Of a stretch of DNA of 64,000 nt, positions 17,461-26,775 are shown piece by piece. Origin of the DNA: Streptomyces griseiscabiei (lineage in GTDB: Bacteria > Actinomycetota > Actinomycetes > Streptomycetales > Streptomycetaceae). Position 1 is the first letter of the stretch; every line of letters begins with the position of its first letter. The position numbers and the translations under genes are program-made. A model generated the notes under the pieces. It was not told the origin of the DNA. It ran no database searches and saw only the letters and a list, made by a program, of their open reading frames with translations. The stretch is from contig NZ_JAGJBZ010000001.1 of assembly GCF_020010925.1 (NCBI RefSeq), positions 1,116,001-1,180,000 on the forward strand, read 5' to 3'.

Positions 17461-17498
17461 CGAAGGAAGCCCCTCGCGCGAGCGAGGGGCTTCCTTCG
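17461..17498. terminator. Strong hairpin after tRNA-Lys copy 1
   Basis: 17-bp perfect stem (17461-17477 with 17482-17498) closed by a GCGA tetraloop, followed by TTCTC. It sits between the tRNA and the convergent protease gene (stop at 17512) and probably terminates both. Confidence 0.85.
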
Positions 17499-17511
17499 TT
17501 CTCCCGTCCGC

Positions 17512-18915
17512 TCACCGGTCCGTGGTGATCCGCACCGTCCACGCCCCCGTCGCCGTGCGCCCCTCCACCGCCACCCGCACCGCCTCCCCCGGCACGGTGA
17601 AGCTCTCCCCCACCCCCACCGGCGCGTCCGCGAGGGGCGGGTACACGGACTCCTCCCAGCAGGCTTCGGTACGCGGATGGGCGTCGAGGACCTCGATGGG
17701 GCCGTTGCCCGACTCGGCGCCGCCGCGGATGCGATAGACGAGGACGCCCTGGGTGCAGACGGCGGCGTCGTTGCCGACCGCGCCCCGCGCCTCGATCGCG
17801 AGGACACTGTCGGGACCGGTACGGACGACCGCCAGCTTCGCCCCCCGCCCGGCGCCGAAGGCGCGCGCCCCGCCCCCACCGCCGTCGCCACCACTGCCGC
17901 TGTCACCGGTGCCGCCGTCACCGCCGGCGGCCCGCCGCCCCCCGGACCCGGTCGCGGCACCCACCCCCGGCCCCGCGCCCGCGTACCCGACGGCCTCCCC
18001 CTCGTACGCCCCCTTCGGCCCCGCGCCCACCGCCTCCAGCGTCAACCTCGTGGTCCCCACCCCCCGTACGCATGTCACCTGGCGCGGTTCCAGCCAGCCG
18101 AGCTTCCACTTGTGCCAGGCGAACAGGTCCGGGGCCAGGGCGAACTGGCTGCCCATGAGGTCCCAGTCGCCGACATGGGTGTCCCAGTCGCCCTTGCCGT
18201 CGGCGGGGCGGTGGTAGAGGTCGGGGAGGTCGAAGACATGGCCGGTCTCATGGGCGAGGACGAGGCGGTCCGGCGGGTGTCGCTCGAACACGGTGACGAC
18301 CCGGCGAAGGTCCGCGCCGTCGACCTCCAGCGGGGATTCGAGGTTGACCACCTTCGTCGCGTCCGAGTCGACGCCGGGTGCGTGCGGATCGGCGACGAAA
18401 TACACGATGTCGTAGCGGGAGAAGTCGACATGCGGGTCGGCCGTGGCGAGCGCGTCCCTGAGGTAGGCGGCCCGATGCGTCGCGTTCCAGTCACGTCGTA
18501 TGGCGTACGCGGTCGACGGCTGCGGCATCTCCAGCCACTCGCGGCGCGGATGCGGGCGGAGCGCGAACTTGCCGTACGAGGCGCGTTCGAAGAACTCACT
18601 GGTGGCCGGAAAGTGATCCGCGGTCAGTTCGGCCGGTGTGGTGAGAGGGGCCGCGTCCGGGAATGACAAGAATACGAGTACGGCGTCGAGGTCGCGGGTG
18701 GGGCGTGGATACGCGGAATTCCAGGTGTCGAGACCCTCCGAGTGGTGTGCCTGGGTGCGCCGCAGGGTGCACGGCTCCGACAGCGGTACGGCGGAGGGAG
18801 CCGCGATCAGGGAGGTCGCGGCCAGTGCGGTGAGGGAGGTGAGCATGGCCGCGGTACTGCGCAGAGTGGGCGCCCGGTCGCCGAGGAGTTCCTTCCGGGG
18901 GAGCGGACGCTGCAC
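17512..18915 (-). CDS. Secreted M6-family zinc metalloprotease
   Basis: 467 residues. Signal peptide at the N-terminus (hydrophobic LTSLTALAATSLIAAPSAV). The M6 core has FLSFPDAAPL, FFERASYGKFAL and the zinc motif LAHETGHVFDLPDLYH, where both histidines of HExxH and the catalytic Glu are present; DLMGSQF follows. Around residues 315-365 is a long Gly/Ala-rich, low-complexity insertion. The C-terminal part is a beta domain (ESFTVPGEAVRVAVEG). The GTG at 18915 is set by GGAGG 6 nt upstream. It is probably an extracellular protease; the substrate is unknown. It is divergent from cdgA. Confidence 0.85.
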   Translation of the reverse strand: MQRPLPRKELLGDRAPTLRSTAAMLTSLTALAATSLIAAPSAVPLSEPCTLRRTQAHHSEGLDTWNSAYPRPTRDLDAVLVFLSFPDAAPLTTPAELTADHFPATSEFFERASYGKFALRPHPRREWLEMPQPSTAYAIRRDWNATHRAAYLRDALATADPHVDFSRYDIVYFVADPHAPGVDSDATKVVNLESPLEVDGADLRRVVTVFERHPPDRLVLAHETGHVFDLPDLYHRPADGKGDWDTHVGDWDLMGSQFALAPDLFAWHKWKLGWLEPRQVTCVRGVGTTRLTLEAVGAGPKGAYEGEAVGYAGAGPGVGAATGSGGRRAAGGDGGTGDSGSGGDGGGGGARAFGAGRGAKLAVVRTGPDSVLAIEARGAVGNDAAVCTQGVLVYRIRGGAESGNGPIEVLDAHPRTEACWEESVYPPLADAPVGVGESFTVPGEAVRVAVEGRTATGAWTVRITTDR

Positions 18916-19302
18916 GGAGACCTCCGGATGCGGATCTTGGGGACACCGCGTCCAGATTTTCCGAATTTGTAGTACTACGCCCTGTTTGCCTGCACCAGAA
19001 GGGTGAGGGGCGAGCGAGGGGGCGGGGGACCGCCACCCGGTTGCCGACACCCCGGGCACTCACAGAACGTCACAAGCGGTCGACGGAACGGGGAAGCTGT
19101 TCAGCTCGGGGCAGAAACGATCTGTCAGATCAGGTCGTTGTTCAGGGAGACTGGAGAGTGGCTGGAAGGCCCTGGGGTCAGCCTCTATGATCGGCACACT
19201 TTCCTGCACGGACACGGCTCGAGCGCCCTTACGTACCTGGTTCGGCCGCTCCGACGAGACAAACGAGATCCATCGAAAACGAGTGCACTGCGGGAGCGAA
19301 CG
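18916..19302. promoter_or_regulatory. Divergent promoter region of the M6 protease and cdgA
   Basis: 387 nt without a convincing gene. It holds a 10-bp palindrome GTAGTACTAC at 18969-18978 on the protease side. On the cdgA side is an 8-bp palindrome AGTGCACT at 19282-19289, which resembles two fused half-sites of the BldD consensus (AGTGA...TCACT). cdgA of S. coelicolor is a known BldD target; that this is the bound site is inference. Confidence 0.4.
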
Positions 19303-21165
19303 GTGAGCGGAACGTCCCAAGGGCCGGCGCCCGCGGCAGACCTCGTCCGGCCGGCAATTACAGAACGTAACGTCCATGCGTCAGTTCCGTCGTCCGGGGA
19401 GAGTCCCACGACGCCTGCCGCCTTCTCCGTCGCGCCGCTGGCCATGGCCGTCGTCGACCGGGACGGGCTGGTCGTCACCGCCAACGGGGCGATGGGGACC
19501 CTGCTGGGGACGGGCGGGGAGCCGCTCGTCGGGCGGGTCGCCGCCGATCTGGTGGACCTCGCCTCGGACACCCGTACCTGGCACGCGTACCGCGAGGTGC
19601 TGCGCGGCCGGCAGGCCCGGCTCCGCTGCACCCGGCGGCTGAAACAGCCGGACGGGACCTGGCTGTGGGTGCAGGTGTCCGTGGCACCGCTGCCCGAGGA
19701 GGAGCGGGCGGTGCTCCTCTCGGTCACCGACATCAGCGCCAACCGCCAGCTTCAGGCCAGGCTCCGCCATCTCCAGATGCACGACCCGGTGACCCGGCTC
19801 CCCAACCGCACCCTGTTCTTCGAACAGCTCTCCGCCGCCCTCGAACGGGAGGCCTACGACGAGGCCGGCACCGGGCGGATCGGCCTGGTCTATCTGGACC
19901 TGGACGGGTTCAAGGCGGTCAACGACACCCTCGGCCACCGGGTCGGCGACCGGCTCCTCACGGCCGTCGCCGAGCGGCTCACCCGGTGCGCCGACGAGGC
20001 CGCGCTGCTGCGCACGGCCGGTACGGCGGCCGGGGCGCCGCTGGTGGCCAGACTCGGCGGTGACGAGTTCGCGCTGCTGGTGGAGGACTCCACCGGCACG
20101 GAACAGCTCGCCGACCTGGCCGACTCGGTGCTCAAGGCGCTGCAGGCGCCCTTCGACCTGGCCGGTCAGCGGCTGTCCGTCTCCGCCTCGATCGGGGTCG
20201 TCGAACGGCAGTCGACGAGCACCACGGCGACGGGGCTGATGCAGGCCGCCGACACCACGTTGTACTGGGCGAAGGCCGACGGCAAGGCCCGCTGGACGCT
20301 GTTCGACCCGGAGCGCAACGCCCACCGGATGACCCGTCAGGCCCTGTCGTCCACGCTGCGGGCGGCCGTCGGGCGGGGCGAGTTCGTGCTGGAGTACCAG
20401 CCGCTGGTGGGCATGGCCGAGGGCGAGGTGCGCGGGGTCGAGGCGCTGGTGCGCTGGCATCACCCGCAGTTCGGCCTGTTGACGCCGAATCGGTTCATCT
20501 CACTGGCCGAGGAGGACGGTTCGATCGTCCAGCTCGGGCGGTGGATTCTGGCCACCGCCTGCCGGCAGGCCCGGCGCTGGCAGATCGACCACCCCGAGCG
20601 GGCGCCGATCTTCGTGAGCGTCAACGTCGCCGTCCGCCAGGTCTGGGACTCCGACCTGGTCGCCGATGTCGCCGAGATCCTCGCGGAGACCGGCCTCGCC
20701 CCGCACCTGCTCCAGCTGGAACTCACCGAGTCCGCGCTGATGGGCTCCGCCGGGCGCCCCCTCCAGGCACTCAAGGCGCTGAGCGACATGGGCGTCCGTA
20801 TCGCCATCGACGACTTCGGCACCGGGTACTCCAACCTCGCCTACCTCAGCCGGCTGCCGGTGTCGGTGCTGAAGCTGGACGGGGCGTTCGTCCGGGGGTT
20901 CCAGTACGAGGGCGCGGAGGAGGGGGTGGCCGCCGGGGACGACGGACAGCCCAACCCCGCCGACGAGATCATCGTCGAGGCGCTCGTCCAACTCGCCCAC
21001 CGGCTCGGGCTGTCCGTCACGGCGGAGGGCGTGGAGACCGACGCGCAGGCCTCGCGGCTGCGCCGGCTCGGCTGCGACACCGGGCAGGGGTGGCTGTACT
21101 CCCGCGCGGTGTCGCCGGAACGGATCGCGGAGCTGCTGGGGGCGGCGGCCTGCCCTCAGGCCTGA
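19303..21165 (+). CDS. cdgA: CdgA: PAS-GGDEF-EAL cyclic-di-GMP enzyme
   Basis: 620 residues, no membrane segment. PAS domain about residues 40-150 ([21 protein letters not shown]), GGDEF domain 170-330 with intact GGDEF in [15 protein letters not shown] domain 345-610 with intact EALVRW and [13 protein letters not shown]. Both diguanylate cyclase and phosphodiesterase sites look complete, so the protein may do either; no RxxD inhibitory site precedes GGDEF. Architecture and neighbourhood match Streptomyces CdgA, which affects development through BldD. The GTG at 19303 has GGGAG 7 nt upstream. The 3' end overlaps the convergent flavin oxidoreductase gene by 10 nt. Confidence 0.88.
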   Translation: MSGTSQGPAPAADLVRPAITERNVHASVPSSGESPTTPAAFSVAPLAMAVVDRDGLVVTANGAMGTLLGTGGEPLVGRVAADLVDLASDTRTWHAYREVLRGRQARLRCTRRLKQPDGTWLWVQVSVAPLPEEERAVLLSVTDISANRQLQARLRHLQMHDPVTRLPNRTLFFEQLSAALEREAYDEAGTGRIGLVYLDLDGFKAVNDTLGHRVGDRLLTAVAERLTRCADEAALLRTAGTAAGAPLVARLGGDEFALLVEDSTGTEQLADLADSVLKALQAPFDLAGQRLSVSASIGVVERQSTSTTATGLMQAADTTLYWAKADGKARWTLFDPERNAHRMTRQALSSTLRAAVGRGEFVLEYQPLVGMAEGEVRGVEALVRWHHPQFGLLTPNRFISLAEEDGSIVQLGRWILATACRQARRWQIDHPERAPIFVSVNVAVRQVWDSDLVADVAEILAETGLAPHLLQLELTESALMGSAGRPLQALKALSDMGVRIAIDDFGTGYSNLAYLSRLPVSVLKLDGAFVRGFQYEGAEEGVAAGDDGQPNPADEIIVEALVQLAHRLGLSVTAEGVETDAQASRLRRLGCDTGQGWLYSRAVSPERIAELLGAAACPQA

Positions 21166-22289
21166 GCGGCGCTCGGTTCCGTGGCGGCCCCGGCCGCCGG
21201 GAGGTCGTACGCGTCCGCGATCAGTTCGTAGGAGCGCAGGCGGAGTTCGGCGCTGTGGGCGTGGGTGGTGAGCATCAACTCGTCCGCGCCCGTGCGCTTG
21301 TGGAGGTCGTCGAGGCGGGTGCGGACCTCGTCGACGGTGCCGTGGACGACGTCCGCGTTCCAGGAGTCGATGAAGTCCTGTTCGACGACGCTGAACTGGT
21401 GCGCCTCCGCCTCCTCCGGCGTCGGGACGAGACCGGGGCGGCCGGTGCGCAGCCGGACCATGTTGAGCGCGGCGGCCCTGACCTGGCGGCGGGCCTCCTT
21501 CTCCTCGTCGGCGGCGAGGGCGGAGACACCGATCAGCGCGTACGGGGCGTCCAGGACCGGCGAGGGGCGGAACGACTCCCGGTACAGGTCGAGCGCCGGG
21601 ATCGTGTTCCGGGCGGAGAAGTGGTGGGCGAAGGCGAAGGGGAGGCCGAGGGAGCCGGCCAGCCGGGCGCTGAAGCCGGAGGAGCCGAGCAGCCAGACCG
21701 GGGGGCGGTGCGGGGACTGCACGCCGCCGGGTGAGGTGCTCTGGATCGGGCCCGGGACCGCGTGGATACGACGGTAGGGGTGGCCGTCGGGGAAGTCGTC
21801 GTCCAGGAAGCGGGTCAGCTCCGCGAGTTGCTCGGGGAAGTCGTCGGCGCCCTCGTGGAGGCTCGTCGAACGGCGGAGGGCGGCGGCGGTGGCGCCGTCC
21901 GTGCCGGGGGCGCGGCCGAGGCCGAGGTCGACGCGGCCGGGGGCCAAGGCTTCGAGGGTGCCGAACTGCTCCGCGATGACCAGGGGGGCGTGGTTGGGGA
22001 GCATCACACCGCCCGAGCCGAGGCGGATGCGGGTGGTGTGGGCGGCGAGGTGGGCGAGGATCACGGCCGGGGAGGACGAGGCGACGCCGGGCATGGAGTG
22101 GTGTTCGGCCACCCAGTAGCGGTGGAATCCGCGCCGCTCGGTCTGGCGGGCGAGGGTGACGCTGGTGCGGAGGGCGTCTGTGGCTGTGCGGCCGGCGCCT
22201 ACGGTGACCAGGTCGAGGACGGAGAGGGGGGCCGGGGCGGTGCCCTTGGCTTCGCCTCGTATCTCGTCCGGTGTCTCGGCTGTGGTCAC
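21156..22289 (-). CDS. LLM-class (luciferase-like) flavin-dependent oxidoreductase
   Basis: 377 residues of the bacterial luciferase-like barrel. Key stretches: [72 protein letters not shown]. These match the MsnO8/YhbW-like group of F420- or FMN-dependent monooxygenases. The N-terminal about 30 residues are a non-conserved extension. The GTG at 22289 follows GGAGG. It is a single gene convergent with cdgA; the substrate is unknown. A functional link to CdgA is not implied. Confidence 0.88.
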   Translation of the reverse strand: MTTAETPDEIRGEAKGTAPAPLSVLDLVTVGAGRTATDALRTSVTLARQTERRGFHRYWVAEHHSMPGVASSSPAVILAHLAAHTTRIRLGSGGVMLPNHAPLVIAEQFGTLEALAPGRVDLGLGRAPGTDGATAAALRRSTSLHEGADDFPEQLAELTRFLDDDFPDGHPYRRIHAVPGPIQSTSPGGVQSPHRPPVWLLGSSGFSARLAGSLGLPFAFAHHFSARNTIPALDLYRESFRPSPVLDAPYALIGVSALAADEEKEARRQVRAAALNMVRLRTGRPGLVPTPEEAEAHQFSVVEQDFIDSWNADVVHGTVDEVRTRLDDLHKRTGADELMLTTHAHSAELRLRSYELIADAYDLPAAGAATEPSAAQA

Positions 22290-22431
22290 GGTGGGGCCTC
22301 CTGGGGTGTGTGGCTTGGGATACCGGGTGGGTTAACAGGAGGGTGGCTCCGGTTATTCCCTCGCCCCCGCCGCCCCTACCCGTCCCGTCCCTTCAAGGGG
22401 CTGCGCCCCTTTGACCCCCAGGCGTCCGTTC

Positions 22432-22480
22432 GGTGGGGCTTCTCGCGCAGTTCCCCGCGCCCCTTCAGGGCGCGGGGAAG
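22432..22480. repeat. Short copy of the dispersed G+C palindromic repeat
   Basis: Contains the family core CGCGCAGTTCCCCGCGCCCC. It folds into a 12-bp perfect stem (22451-22462 with 22468-22479) with a 5-nt CTTCA loop. It sits 12 nt beyond the stop of the leftward gene at 22492, where it could act as a terminator. Related copies are at 26535 and 44339. Confidence 0.75.
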
Positions 22481-22491
22481 TGGGCCGGTGG

Positions 22492-23223
22492 TCATACCTG
22501 CACGATCGGTTCCCTGGTGAACAGGGCGCCCAGTCGTGGGGCGTTCACCCTCCTGTCCGCCAGCCTCAGGGCTTCCCAGACCGTGACCTGGTTGGCGGTG
22601 AGGACCGGTTTGCCGAGTTCCTTCTCCAGGGTGGGGATGTGGGAGGCGGTGTGGAGGGCGGTGTCGGGGAGGAGGACGGTGTCCGCGTCGGGATGGTCGG
22701 CGGCGCGGGCCAGGGCGAGGGTCTCGTCCAGGCCCCAGGTGCCCACCTCGGCCGCCGTGATGATGCCCGCGCCCCGGACGGAGAGGACCTCGATGCCCGC
22801 CGCCGCCAGGAAGTCGACGAAGAGACGGGCCACGTCGTCGGGGTAGGTGGCGGCCACGGCGACCTTGGTGGCGCCCAGCTCCCGGGCCGCGTGGGCGAAG
22901 GCGAAGGAGGTGGAGGAGGCGGGGAGGCCGGCGGCGCGGGCGAGGGCGCGGATCTGCTCGTGGGCGCCCTCGTAGCCGTGGACGAAGCTGCCGCTGGTGC
23001 AGGCCCAGACGACGGCCTCGGCGCCGGACATGCGCAGGGCCTCGCAGCCGGCGGCGAGGCGTTCGGGGGCGCCCATCTCGCGCAGGGCGTCGACGCGGTG
23101 GGCGTCCTCGCCGATGTCGGTGTGCACCACGTCCACCCGGATGTCGCTGCCGAGCAGTTGCTCCATGCGCGGATAGTCGTCCTCGGCGGAGTGGCCCGGG
23201 TAGAGGAAACCGAGTGCGGTCAT
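22492..23223 (-). CDS. Asp/Glu racemase-fold protein, maleate-isomerase/EutA-like, one catalytic Cys replaced
   Basis: 243 residues. The first catalytic motif is intact (WACTSGSFVHG, Cys75). The position equivalent to the second Cys reads LLPDTALHTA (about residue 187) instead of a CTN motif. The fold is that of arylmalonate decarboxylase, maleate cis-trans isomerase and EutA. With only one Cys it could act as a decarboxylase (AMDase also uses a single Cys) rather than an isomerase or racemase; this is inference. The ATG at 23223 overlaps the stop of its paralogue (ATGA), so the two are co-translated. Confidence 0.8.
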   Translation of the reverse strand: MTALGFLYPGHSAEDDYPRMEQLLGSDIRVDVVHTDIGEDAHRVDALREMGAPERLAAGCEALRMSGAEAVVWACTSGSFVHGYEGAHEQIRALARAAGLPASSTSFAFAHAARELGATKVAVAATYPDDVARLFVDFLAAAGIEVLSVRGAGIITAAEVGTWGLDETLALARAADHPDADTVLLPDTALHTASHIPTLEKELGKPVLTANQVTVWEALRLADRRVNAPRLGALFTREPIVQV

Positions 23224-24029
23224 GCCCAACCTTCCTGTTCTTCCGGCAGTACGGGCGGCGGCGGTACAGGCCCTCGGCCAAACGTCTGTTTGGCCGACTC
23301 GTCGATCAGAGCCTGGTACGGGCCCACCGCCCGAGTACCCAGATGACGCAGTGCCGCCCATATCGTCACCTGGTTGGCCGAGAGAACGGGCATCCGCAGT
23401 TCCGCTTCCAGCTGGGGGATGACGTCGTACGTGGGGAGGTTGGTGCAGGAGATGAAGAGTGCGTCCGGCGTCGGCGGCCGGACCGCGTGGTGGGCCATGG
23501 CGACCACGTCGTGGTACGGGACCTTCCAGATGTGCCGGACCAGGCCCAGCGAGGCGCGGCCGGTGACCAGGACGCCCGCCTCGGCGAGGTACTCCTCCAG
23601 GGACCGGGTGACCGAGACGGTGTACGGGGTGACCAGGGCGATCCGGCGGGCGTTCAGCTCGGCCAGGGCGGCGAGCATCGCGCCGGAGGTGGTGACGGCG
23701 TGCGCGGCGCCCGCGCGGGTCATGGCCTCGCCCATCGCGCGCTCCCCCGCGACCCCGCCGACGAAGCTGCCGCTGGTGCAGGCATAGGCGACGACCTCGG
23801 GCGCGACCTCGTTGAGGGCCCGGACCCCCTCGTGCAGGGTCTCGTGCTCGGAGACCAGCCGGGCCAGGTCGAGGCTGACCTCGACGGGCACGTACGGGGT
23901 CCGGGTGAGGTGCAGGGAGACGTCGTCCGGGACCCAGCGCCACAGTTCGCGGTCGAGGGCGAAGTCGAACGGGGCGATGACACCGACGCCGCGCTGCGGA
24001 CGGGGTCCACCGAGGAAGGAGACGCTCAT
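23220..24029 (-). CDS. Asp/Glu racemase-fold protein, maleate-isomerase/EutA-like, both Cys present
   Basis: 269 residues. Both catalytic cysteines are visible: ACTSGSFVGG (Cys84) and FISCTNLPTYD (Cys195), as in maleate isomerase and Asp/Glu racemases. ALVTPYTVSVTRSLEEYL is the typical third-strand region. The start at 24029 is uncertain: GAGG is 12 nt away, and GTG codons at 24038 or 24047 would add 3-6 residues. It is the first gene of a two-gene leftward operon, divergent from the dehydrogenase-amidase operon. Together they suggest breakdown of a dicarboxylate or cyclic amide derivative. Confidence 0.8.
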   Translation of the reverse strand: MSVSFLGGPRPQRGVGVIAPFDFALDRELWRWVPDDVSLHLTRTPYVPVEVSLDLARLVSEHETLHEGVRALNEVAPEVVAYACTSGSFVGGVAGERAMGEAMTRAGAAHAVTTSGAMLAALAELNARRIALVTPYTVSVTRSLEEYLAEAGVLVTGRASLGLVRHIWKVPYHDVVAMAHHAVRPPTPDALFISCTNLPTYDVIPQLEAELRMPVLSANQVTIWAALRHLGTRAVGPYQALIDESAKQTFGRGPVPPPPVLPEEQEGWA

Positions 24030-24158
24030 GACAGCCACCGGCCTCACGGAGAGAGATGTGCGGGCGACAGACCGTGCGCAAGTCCGTGTTGACGAAGGTA
24101 GGTTCGGGTGCGAGCGTGGTCAATCAGTGCATGTCACACGCATCTCGTGGGGTGGCCG

Positions 24159-25130
24159 GTGTCCTCGCCTTTGACCTCGTCGCAGCGTCCGCGTCTGCTC
24201 GTCCTCGACGCCGAGCCGCGTCCCCGGCTGGGGCGGCTCACCGGGCGGGCCACGGTCGAGTACGCCGACGCCTCCGCCCTGGCCGGGCGGCTGCCGTCCG
24301 CCGATGTGCTGCTGGTGTGGGACTTCGCCTCCCACGCGGTGCGCGAGGCCTGGCCGGGCGCCGGGCCCCGGCCGCGCTGGGTGCACACCGCGAGCGCCGG
24401 CGTCGACCACCTCCTCGGTCCCGGACTCGCCGCCGACGAGGACACGGTGGTGACGAACGCGCGGGGTGTCTTCGAGGTGCCGATCGCCGAGTACGTCGCC
24501 GCGCTCGTCCTCTCCATGGCCAAGGATCTGCCGCGCAGTTGGGAGTTGCAGGGGCGGCGGGAGTGGCGGCACCGGGAGGCGCTGCGGGTGGCGGGCGGCC
24601 GGGCGTGCGTGGTCGGCTCCGGGCCGATCGGGCGGGCGGTCGCCCGCACCCTCAAGGCCCTCGGCCTGCACACGGCCCTGGTCGGGCGGACCGCGCGGGC
24701 GGGGGTGCACGGCCCCGAGGAACTCGACCGGCTGCTGGCCCGCGCCGACTGGGTGATCGCGGCCGCGCCGCTGACGGAGGCGACGTACGGCATGTTCGAC
24801 GCCCGGCGGTTCGGGGTCATGCAGCCGTCCGCGCGGTTCGTCAACGTGGGGCGTGGGCAACTCGTGGTGGAGGACGCGCTCGTCGAGGCGCTGCGCAAGC
24901 GGTGGATCGCGGGGGCGGCGCTGGATGTCTTCGAGCGCGAGCCGCTGGGGCCGGACGATCCGCTGTGGGAGGTGCCGGGGCTGATCGTCTCACCGCACAT
25001 GAGCGGGGACACGGTGGGGTGGCGGGACGAACTCGGCGCCCAGTTCGTGGAGTTGTTCGGTCTGTGGGAGGCGGGCAAGCCGCTGCCCAACGTGGTCGAC
25101 AAGCAGCGCGGGTACGTGCCCGGGCACTGA
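24159..25130 (+). CDS. D-2-hydroxyacid dehydrogenase family protein
   Basis: 323 residues, NAD(P)-dependent. Substrate-site Ser/Gly region HTASAGVDHLLG, NAD motif CVVGSGPIGRAVARTL (Gx GxxG), and the catalytic triad Arg in NVGRGQLVVE, Glu in VFEREPLG and His in SPHMSGDT are all intact. The GTG at 24159 is the most plausible start (GGGGTGG upstream), although readings from 24108 are possible. It is followed after 20 nt by the amidase gene, so both are likely one transcript. Reaction: reduction or oxidation of a 2-keto/2-hydroxy acid, substrate unknown. Confidence 0.87.
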   Translation: MSSPLTSSQRPRLLVLDAEPRPRLGRLTGRATVEYADASALAGRLPSADVLLVWDFASHAVREAWPGAGPRPRWVHTASAGVDHLLGPGLAADEDTVVTNARGVFEVPIAEYVAALVLSMAKDLPRSWELQGRREWRHREALRVAGGRACVVGSGPIGRAVARTLKALGLHTALVGRTARAGVHGPEELDRLLARADWVIAAAPLTEATYGMFDARRFGVMQPSARFVNVGRGQLVVEDALVEALRKRWIAGAALDVFEREPLGPDDPLWEVPGLIVSPHMSGDTVGWRDELGAQFVELFGLWEAGKPLPNVVDKQRGYVPGH

Positions 25131-25150
25131 ACTCCCCGGGGAGGGGCCGC

Positions 25151-26548
25151 ATGTCGGAACTGCCGGAACTGACCGCCGTACGACTGGTCGAGGGGTACCG
25201 CAAGGGCGAGTTCAGCCCGGTGGACGTGGCGCGGGCGGTGCTGGAGCGGGCCGAGCGGGTGCAGCCGGACGTGAACGCGTTCGTGCGCGTCGACACCGAG
25301 ACGGCCCTCGGGCAGGCACGGGCGTCGGAGGAGCGCTGGCGGCGCGGGGAGCCGGCCGGGGCCGTGGACGGGGTGCCGGTCACCGTGAAGGACATCCTGC
25401 TGATGCGGGGCGGGCCGACCCTCAAGGGCTCCAGAACCGTCGCGGAGCACGGCAGTTGGGACGAGGACGCGCCGTCCGTGGCCCGGCTGCGGGAGCAGGG
25501 CGCCGTCTTCCTGGGGAAGACCACGACGCCCGAGTTCGGCTGGAAGGGCGTCACCGACTCACCGCTCAGCGGGGTGACACGCAATCCGTACGACCACACC
25601 CGTACGGCCGGCGGGTCCAGCGGTGGCGCCGCGGCGGCCGTCGCGCTCGGGGCGGGGCCGCTGGCGCTCGGCACGGACGGGGGCGGCAGTGTGCGCATTC
25701 CGGCCGCGTTCTGCGGGGTGTTCGGGCTGAAGCCGACGTACGGGAGGGTGCCGCTGTATCCCGCGAGCGCCTTCGGGACGCTGTCGCACGTGGGGCCGCT
25801 GACCCGGGACGCGGCCGACGCGGCGCTGATGCTGGACGTCGTCTCCGGGCCCGACGCACGGGACTGGTCGGGGCTCGGGCCGCCCCCCGGGTCCTTCGTG
25901 GACGCGCTCGCCGGCGGGGTGCGGGGGCTGCGGGTCGCGTACTCGGCCTCGCTCGGCGGACAGGTCGCCGTACAGCCGGGGGTCGCCCGCGTGGTGCGGC
26001 GGGCCGTGGAGGGGCTCGCCGGGCTCGGGGCGTACGTCAGCGAGGCCGACCCCGACTTCTGCGATCCCGTCGCGGCGTTCCACACCCTGTGGTTCAGCGG
26101 GGCGGCGCGGGTGACGCAGCGGCTCGGGGCGCGTGAGCGGTCGTCGCTGGACCCCGGGTTGCGGGAGATCCGGGAGCTGGGGGCGCGGATCTCCGCGCTG
26201 GACTATCTCGCCGCGGTGGATGTGCGGATGGATCTCGGGCGGCGGATGGGGGCGTTCCACGAGCGGTACGACGTGCTGGTCACGCCCGCGTTGCCGGTGA
26301 CCGCGTTCGAGGCGGGGGTGGAGGTGCCGGGGGGTTCCGGGCATCGGAGGTGGACGGGGTGGACGCCGTTCACGTACCCCTTCAACCTCACGCAGCAGCC
26401 CGCGGCGAGTGTGCCCGTGGGGGTGGACGGGGGTGGCTTGCCGGTGGGCTTGCAGGTGGTGGCCGCTCGGCATCGGGACGATCTGGTGTTGCGGGTGGGG
26501 CATGCGTTGTTCGAGGCGGGGGTGGCTTCGTCGCGGCGCGCCGCATAG
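25151..26548 (+). CDS. Amidase (amidase signature family)
   Basis: 465 residues. The Ser-cisSer-Lys triad is present: Lys80 (PVTVKD), Ser156/157 (GGSSGGAA) and Ser180 (GTDGGGSVRIPA). The family is AtzF/GatA-like; the substrate would be an amide in the pathway of the adjacent EutA-like and ABC transporter genes. Ribosome site GGGGAGGGG upstream of ATG 25151. The last codons (SRRAA then TAG) lie inside the left arm of a 23-bp inverted repeat, so the C-terminus has been shaped by that element. Confidence 0.9.
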   Translation: MSELPELTAVRLVEGYRKGEFSPVDVARAVLERAERVQPDVNAFVRVDTETALGQARASEERWRRGEPAGAVDGVPVTVKDILLMRGGPTLKGSRTVAEHGSWDEDAPSVARLREQGAVFLGKTTTPEFGWKGVTDSPLSGVTRNPYDHTRTAGGSSGGAAAAVALGAGPLALGTDGGGSVRIPAAFCGVFGLKPTYGRVPLYPASAFGTLSHVGPLTRDAADAALMLDVVSGPDARDWSGLGPPPGSFVDALAGGVRGLRVAYSASLGGQVAVQPGVARVVRRAVEGLAGLGAYVSEADPDFCDPVAAFHTLWFSGAARVTQRLGARERSSLDPGLREIRELGARISALDYLAAVDVRMDLGRRMGAFHERYDVLVTPALPVTAFEAGVEVPGGSGHRRWTGWTPFTYPFNLTQQPAASVPVGVDGGGLPVGLQVVAARHRDDLVLRVGHALFEAGVASSRRAA

Positions 26549-26775
26549 CTCGGGGGTACGGGGTTCGTCGGCGGGTGCGGTCCGGTGGGGCTTCTCGCGC
26601 AGTTCCCCGCGCCCCTGAAAAGCAGGGGCTGCGCCCCGTGCTTTTCAGACCCGCCGCCGGTCGCCTTCAGGGCCACGGGGCCCTGGTCTTTCAGGGGCGC
26701 GGGGAACTGCGCGACCAGCCCCCACCGGACCCGCACCCGCCGAAGAACCCGCACCCCCGAGCTATGCGGCGCGCC
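26535..26775. repeat. 241-bp inverted-repeat element with the stop codons of two convergent genes in its arms
   Basis: Perfect 23-bp terminal arms, 26535-26557 and 26753-26775 (GGCGCGCCGCATAGCTCG...). Inside are longer imperfect arms carrying the CGCGCAGTTCCCCGCGCCCC core. In the centre is AAAAGCAGGGGCTGCGCCCCGTGCTTTT, itself a hairpin. The TAG of the amidase (26546-26548) and the TAG of the DUF3830 gene (26762-26764) both lie in the arms, giving both proteins an RRAA end. Confidence 0.85.

Noticed and set aside
19303..21165. Degenerate c-di-GMP protein
   Set aside because: Both GGDEF and EAL signatures are intact, so an inactive receptor role is not supported.
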